The notes below the pieces were generated by a model. It did no database searches. It worked only from the letters and a program-made list of their open reading frames with translations, and was not told the origin of the DNA. Positions 5,801 to 9,107 of a stretch of DNA of 9,107 nucleotides are shown here, in pieces (the stretch's first letter is position 1; the number at the start of each line of letters is the position of its first letter). The stretch is from Chlamydiota bacterium (GTDB lineage Bacteria > Chlamydiota > Chlamydiia > Chlamydiales > JAJFMB01). The position numbers and the translations under genes were made by a program. The DNA lies in contig JAJFMB010000021.1 in assembly GCA_021772355.1 (NCBI GenBank), forward strand, positions 1 through 9,107, read 5' to 3'.

Positions 5801-7303
5801 ATGATGATGAGGGGGCATCATCACAGTATTTTCGTATGTTCATGGATATTTCTATATATCTGTACAAGCTGCTGCCTAACTGGTCCCGCCTCTAAAGAAA
5901 GCACCCCCTGCACTCCCTGTCAGCGCTGGGAGCCACCTTGCCAGCCCAAAATCGATGTTTTATGCCCCGATGTCACTGATGCACTGCTTAATGCTGAGCA
6001 ACTTATCGATATTGCCTTAACACATAATCCGGAAACCCGCGTGACATGGGCGCGAGCAAGAGCTGCTTCTTATCAATTACAAGCAGTAAAAAGCTCGCTT
6101 TACCCTACCGTCGATGCCGAAGTTGCCTATGCCGTAACCTATCAGAATTTTCAAGGGGGCAGCGGCGGGGGTATCGTCATTACACCGGAACCGGGAATTG
6201 AGGATGATGAATTTATCGATCCTACAAGCTTGCCTGCCCCAACAACAGTTGCCGTTGGGGAATTTGTAGGAGGAAATAATGGAACGAATCAACTCATTTC
6301 CAGCGACATATCAGCTAGTTATCTACTGTGGGACTTTGGCGGACGTTCGGCAAGCATTCAATCGGCACGGCAATCGCTACAAATGGCCAACTGGATGCAC
6401 AATCGCAATATTCAAAGCGTCATGATCAATGTTTTAGTTGCCTACTACGCCTATCTTGATGCCAAAGCGCTCTTAGATGCACAAGAAGATGATCTCAAAG
6501 ATGCGGAAACAAACCTGGAAGCCGCAACGGAACTGTATAACGCCGGAGTTAAAACGCGCGTCGATATGCTGCAGGCGCAATCCCAGTTTGTCAATACCCA
6601 ACTCATTATCCAAGAGACAAAGGGGCTGGTTAAAACAGAAATGGGAAATTTAGCGAATGCCTTGGGAGTGCCGGCAAACACACCTCTCAACGTTGCAAAC
6701 TTGCCGGAAGAACTTCCAATGGATGATATTCTCAGCAATATTGATACGCTTATGGAAACAGCCAAATCGTGCCGTCCCGATCTCTCTGCCTATCAAGCAG
6801 AGTATCAAAAACGGCAAGCCGATCTTAAGGTGGCAGAATCTGATGGAAAACCTTTTCTAACAGCAAATGCAGATCTTGAGCGGGTCGATGGCTTAAATCG
6901 TTCCGTAAGCAGCGGTTATGTTTATAGTGGAGCCATAGCACTAGAGTTTCCACTTTATCACGGTTGCTACTTTAGCAATCGCAGACGAGAAGCAAAGTCC
7001 AATGTAGCCGCAGCTTTTGCAGCACTACAGACCAAAGAGTCTGATGTATTATTGGAGGTGTGGCGCAGCTACTACTCCTTTCAAACAGCTGTTCAAACCT
7101 TTAAATACAGCGAAGAATTTTTAAAATATACCGAAGAGACCTACGAAGCAGCCTTGGGAAGTTACAAAGAAGGGATAGCGACCATCTTGGATGTGCTTTC
7201 CGCCCAAAAAGCTCTTTCACGGGCGCGCGCTCAAATCATTCAGTCGCGCACTCAATGGGTCATTTCACTAGCAGGAATCGCTTATGCGACAGGCACTCTA
7301 TAA
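5801..7303 (+). CDS. TolC-family outer-membrane efflux factor, probable lipoprotein
   Basis: This protein of about 500 residues has a typical length for outer-membrane factors of RND systems, which form the trimeric exit duct. Two outer-membrane-efflux repeats are visible. The first has helices from LIDIALTHNPETRV (68-81), a beta strand motif LLWDFGGRSASIQSA (175-189) and long helices (about 190-290). The second runs from about 305 with the matching ALEFPLYHGCYFSNRRREA (380-398) and GSYKEGIATILDVLSAQKAL (453-472). The N-terminus is MMMRG, HHH, then a hydrophobic segment ending in CTSCC (21-25). Cys24 or Cys25 may be lipidated, although the lipobox is imperfect (Cys at -3). Eight Cys fall in the first 55 residues, including CTPC (37-40). 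An acidic and Gly-rich insert occupies about 116-166, in the first beta hairpin. Three ATG codons in a row start the gene; 5801 is chosen by the Shine-Dalgarno at 5787-5793. It overlaps the adaptor gene by 20 bases. Confidence 0.93.
   Translation: MMMRGHHHSIFVCSWIFLYICTSCCLTGPASKESTPCTPCQRWEPPCQPKIDVLCPDVTDALLNAEQLIDIALTHNPETRVTWARARAASYQLQAVKSSLYPTVDAEVAYAVTYQNFQGGSGGGIVITPEPGIEDDEFIDPTSLPAPTTVAVGEFVGGNNGTNQLISSDISASYLLWDFGGRSASIQSARQSLQMANWMHNRNIQSVMINVLVAYYAYLDAKALLDAQEDDLKDAETNLEAATELYNAGVKTRVDMLQAQSQFVNTQLIIQETKGLVKTEMGNLANALGVPANTPLNVANLPEELPMDDILSNIDTLMETAKSCRPDLSAYQAEYQKRQADLKVAESDGKPFLTANADLERVDGLNRSVSSGYVYSGAIALEFPLYHGCYFSNRRREAKSNVAAAFAALQTKESDVLLEVWRSYYSFQTAVQTFKYSEEFLKYTEETYEAALGSYKEGIATILDVLSAQKALSRARAQIIQSRTQWVISLAGIAYATGTL
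5802..5823 (+). promoter_or_regulatory. Hairpin over the TolC-family start codons
   Basis: TGATGATG (5802-5809) and CATCATCA (5816-5823) are perfect reverse complements around the 6-nt loop AGGGGG. The stem includes part of the first and all of the second and third ATG codons. It would limit access to the initiation region while leaving the Shine-Dalgarno free. The CAT CAT CAC codons also encode the His triplet at residues 6-8, so the complementarity is visible in both RNA and protein. Confidence 0.45.
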
Positions 7304-8420
7304 ATTCGGATTATGGTCTCTTCTTTCCTTAAGTTTAACAGCTTGTGGAAATAATGAGCGGAAGCCAAAGCAGATATCTCCTCCGGCACCTGTGAATATC
7401 GAGACGGCAAAAGTACTCGATGCCCCCATTTACATCGAAACCATTGGTAATGTCTATTCTCCCTGTGTTGTCGACATAAAGCCTCAAGTCAGCGGCGTCT
7501 TATTAAAAACATACGTCAAACAGGGACAATTGGTCGATAAAGGGGACATTTTGTACACCATTGATTCTCGTCCTTACCAAGCAGCATTAAATAAAGCAAA
7601 AGCCAATTTAGCCAAAAACGAAGCTCATCTGCAGTTTACAAATAAGCGTGTGGAACGGTTTTCTGATCTTGTAAAAAAAGAGTTTATCTCGCAATTAACC
7701 TTTGAAGAGTACCAAAAGGAAGCAAAAGCAGCTGAAGCACAAGTGCAAAACGATCTAGCAGAAGTAGCACTAGCAGAAATCAATCTCGACTATTGCACCA
7801 TTACGTCACCTATTGATGGAAGAATCAGCCAATTTCAGGTTTTTCCCGGCAATGTCGTTTCAGCCCACGATCACAACGCCCTAACTGAAATTAGACAAAT
7901 TTCTCCCATCTGCGTGCATTTTACCGTTTCCCAAAAAAACTTACAGCAAATGCAACGGCTCAAAAACAAAGGCGATTCCAAAGTCGATGTGATTCTCCCT
8001 CACGAAGAAGGAGAGGAATATGCTAATGATACCTACACCGGTCATGTCTTTTTTATGGATAACCACCTCGACCAAACAACGGGTACCATCTTACTAAAAG
8101 CAGAGGTTGAAAACGAAGAGCATATGCTTTGGCCAGGAGAATTCGTCCGTATTCGACTACTTCTTTGTGAAAAAAAAGGAGTCTTGACCATTCCGCAGAC
8201 TGCTCTACAATTGGGGCAGACAGATACTTTCGTTTATGTTGTTCAAGAGGATATGACCGTTCGGATGCAACCGATCAAAACCGGAGAAAAGATAGGAACC
8301 TCCATCATTGTTGTCGAAGGGCTGCAAGATGGCGATCGCGTTGTTACAACAGGGCAGCTGAATCTCACCTCGGGTAAAAAAGTCTTTGTCGCGAAGGATG
8401 CATTGCATGAATCTCTCTGA
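7284..8420 (+). CDS. RND efflux periplasmic adaptor lipoprotein (HlyD/AcrA/MdtA-like membrane fusion protein)
   Basis: This 378-residue protein is typical of RND adaptors, which join the inner-membrane pump to the TolC-type duct in the periplasm. The N-terminus has a short basic start, a hydrophobic segment and a good lipobox LTAC (18-21), so Cys21 should be lipidated and anchor the protein to the inner membrane. Domains in order: first half of the lipoyl/barrel-sandwich domain with VSGVLLKTYVKQGQLVDKGD (69-88); alpha-helical hairpin about 97-165; second half with LDYCTITSPIDGRIS (168-182) and FPGNVV (187-192); beta-barrel domain about 203-292, including DQTTGTILLKAEVEN (263-277) and LWPGEFVRIRL (282-292); membrane-proximal domain about 297-375 with GLQDGDRVVTTGQLNL. 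The ATG at 7284 has AGGA at 7273-7276, 7 bases upstream. It overlaps the preceding gene by 20 bases and the RND pump gene by 14 bases. The closest general type is the MdtA/AcrA group; the substrate is unknown. Confidence 0.95.
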   Translation: MRQALYKFGLWSLLSLSLTACGNNERKPKQISPPAPVNIETAKVLDAPIYIETIGNVYSPCVVDIKPQVSGVLLKTYVKQGQLVDKGDILYTIDSRPYQAALNKAKANLAKNEAHLQFTNKRVERFSDLVKKEFISQLTFEEYQKEAKAAEAQVQNDLAEVALAEINLDYCTITSPIDGRISQFQVFPGNVVSAHDHNALTEIRQISPICVHFTVSQKNLQQMQRLKNKGDSKVDVILPHEEGEEYANDTYTGHVFFMDNHLDQTTGTILLKAEVENEEHMLWPGEFVRIRLLLCEKKGVLTIPQTALQLGQTDTFVYVVQEDMTVRMQPIKTGEKIGTSIIVVEGLQDGDRVVTTGQLNLTSGKKVFVAKDALHESL

Positions 8421-9107
8421 GCCCTTTATTCGCAGACCCGTGATGACAACACTTGTCATGGCAACCATTCTTTTTTTGGGTTTCCTCTCTTATATGCAAC
8501 TGCCTGTTAGCAACCTCCCCGATATTAACTTTCCGGTCATTGTAGTCAAAGTGGCCTATCCGGGAACAAGCCCCGAAACAATGGCCAATAGCGTGGCTAC
8601 TCCTTTAGAAAAAGAGTTTATGACGATCCCTGGCATTTCCAACATTGCCTCCACCAACACCATGGGCAGTACAAATATCGTCTTGCAATTCAACATCAAG
8701 AAAAATATCGATGCTGCGGCACAGGATGTAGAGGCTGCCATTGGGCGATCAAAATCAAAACTCCCTCCTAACCTTCCCAATGATCCCACCTTCAAAAAAG
8801 TCAATCCCGCCATGGTTCCCATCATGCACATCGCCCTCACCTCTGAAAGCATCAAACTTTCAGAGCTCTACACGTATGCGAACACCTACATTGGTCAGCG
8901 TCTTTCTATGATCGACGGCGTTGCACAAGTGACGACCTACGGCTCTCCCTACGCCGTGCGTGTTCAAGTCGACCCTAACCGTCTTGCCACATTAGGAATC
9001 ACCTTACCAGAAGTGGCGCACGCCCTCCAAAAAGGAAATCCTAACTTACCGACGGGAAGGCTAGACGGTAAAGACCGCAACTCCACCATTTTTGCCAAAG
9101 GGCAATT
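8407..9107 (+). CDS. RND (HAE-1 type) efflux pump inner-membrane protein, N-terminal part (3' partial)
   Basis: The frame stays open to the window's end, giving 233 of about 1,020-1,040 expected residues. The protein is a proton-driven exporter of the MdtB/MdtC/AcrB kind. Visible in order: FIRRPVMTTLVMATILFLGF (7-26) with the first transmembrane helix at about 12-30; LPVSNLPDINFPVIVVKVAYPG (32-53), whose front is LPVSNLPDINFP; SPETMANSVATPLEKEFMTI (55-74); GISNIASTNTMGSTNIVLQF (76-95); AAAQDVEAAI (103-112); LPPNLPNDPTFKKVNPAMVP (119-138); and porter subdomain sequence through GVAQVTTYGS and VRVQVDPNRLATLGIT. All match the RND porter-domain pattern. The ATG at 8407 has AAGGA (8394-8398) 8 bases upstream and lies 14 bases inside the adaptor gene. 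The coding strand is strongly C-rich here, more so than in the two genes before it. The proton-relay residues in TM4 and TM10 lie beyond the window. Confidence 0.95.
   Translation, partial: MNLSEPFIRRPVMTTLVMATILFLGFLSYMQLPVSNLPDINFPVIVVKVAYPGTSPETMANSVATPLEKEFMTIPGISNIASTNTMGSTNIVLQFNIKKNIDAAAQDVEAAIGRSKSKLPPNLPNDPTFKKVNPAMVPIMHIALTSESIKLSELYTYANTYIGQRLSMIDGVAQVTTYGSPYAVRVQVDPNRLATLGITLPEVAHALQKGNPNLPTGRLDGKDRNSTIFAKGQ

Larger units (their letters stand above)
5658..5823 (+). promoter_or_regulatory. Structured 5' leader of the efflux operon, candidate translational control RNA
   Basis: The predicted leader contains several exact complementary segments. The outer hairpin pairs GGTCAGGATAAG (5689-5700) with CTTATCCTGCCC (5746-5757): nine pairs, one mismatch, two more pairs, with a 45-nt loop. 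An inner stem is possible between GTGCAC (5710-5715) and GTGCAT (5729-5734; five pairs plus G-U), leaving ACCCC (5716-5720) exposed. CACACCCC (5713-5720) is a perfect 8-nt complement of GGGGTGTG (5790-5797), which spans the Shine-Dalgarno. Because the complement lies in the loop of the outer hairpin, this pairing would form a pseudoknot. A competing small hairpin GGGT/ACCC (5708-5711/5716-5719) would hide the complement. AGGATAAG also occurs a second time at 5675-5682, offering an alternative 5' arm. I do not recognise it as a known riboswitch class. The pairings are read directly; folding and function are inference. Confidence 0.45.

Noticed and set aside
5710..5895. 61-codon + strand frame across the leader and the tolC-type start
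   Set aside because: It begins with GTG without a Shine-Dalgarno and runs out of frame into a well-supported gene; the product has no recognisable features.
8556..8855. 99-codon minus-strand frame inside the RND gene
   Set aside because: It is antisense to highly conserved RND porter sequence, and no promoter or Shine-Dalgarno supports it.
1..9107. tRNA or rRNA genes, CRISPR arrays, insertion sequences, att sites
   Set aside because: No cloverleaf-like, rRNA-like or regularly spaced repeat sequence and no transposase or integrase motif were seen on either strand.

Overview
The window is bacterial and gene-dense. All protein genes lie on the + strand, in two gene clusters separated by one roughly 230-base intergenic region. 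The combination of features suggests a member of the Chlamydiae outside the Chlamydiaceae (a Parachlamydia-, Waddlia- or Simkania-like 'environmental chlamydia'). These features are moderate GC, a split GcvPA/GcvPB glycine decarboxylase, a CBM9-like protein of the kind seen in the PVC superphylum, and a cysteine-rich outer-membrane factor. This placement is inference; no rRNA or other marker gene is present to confirm it.

Cluster 1 (3-5566) holds six genes: the 3' part of an unrecognised gene with faint resemblance to SurA/PpiD-type foldases, a CBM9/DOMON-like beta-sandwich protein, gcvT, gcvH, gcvPA and gcvPB. Four of the five junctions are 4-base ATGA overlaps. The fifth (gcvH-gcvPA) is a 3-base gap with a GTG start. 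The last four genes encode the T, H and two-subunit P proteins of the glycine cleavage system, which converts glycine plus tetrahydrofolate and NAD+ to CO2, NH3, 5,10-methylene-THF and NADH. The L protein (dihydrolipoyl dehydrogenase) is not here and would come from elsewhere. No promoter or glycine riboswitch for this operon is visible, so it is probably transcribed from upstream of the window.

Intergenic region (5567-5800): a C-rich, G-poor (CT)n stretch after gcvPB, an 8-bp inverted repeat overlapping a perfect TTGACA -35 box, a plausible -10, and then a leader of about 140 nt. The leader can form an outer hairpin whose loop carries an 8-nt perfect complement (CACACCCC) to the Shine-Dalgarno region (GGGGTGTG) of the next gene. 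The start codons of that gene lie in a second 8-bp hairpin. A 39-codon upstream ORF runs through the leader and stops at the Shine-Dalgarno. This is the most interesting non-coding part of the window: a candidate cis-regulatory RNA for an efflux operon.

Cluster 2 (5801-9107, running off the end) encodes a tripartite RND efflux system in the order outer-membrane factor (TolC family), periplasmic adaptor lipoprotein (HlyD/AcrA family), inner-membrane RND pump (MdtB/MdtC/AcrB-like, N-terminal 233 residues only). The genes overlap by 20 and 14 bases and each has its own Shine-Dalgarno. Together they would form a cell-envelope-spanning, proton-driven exporter. The substrate cannot be told from sequence.
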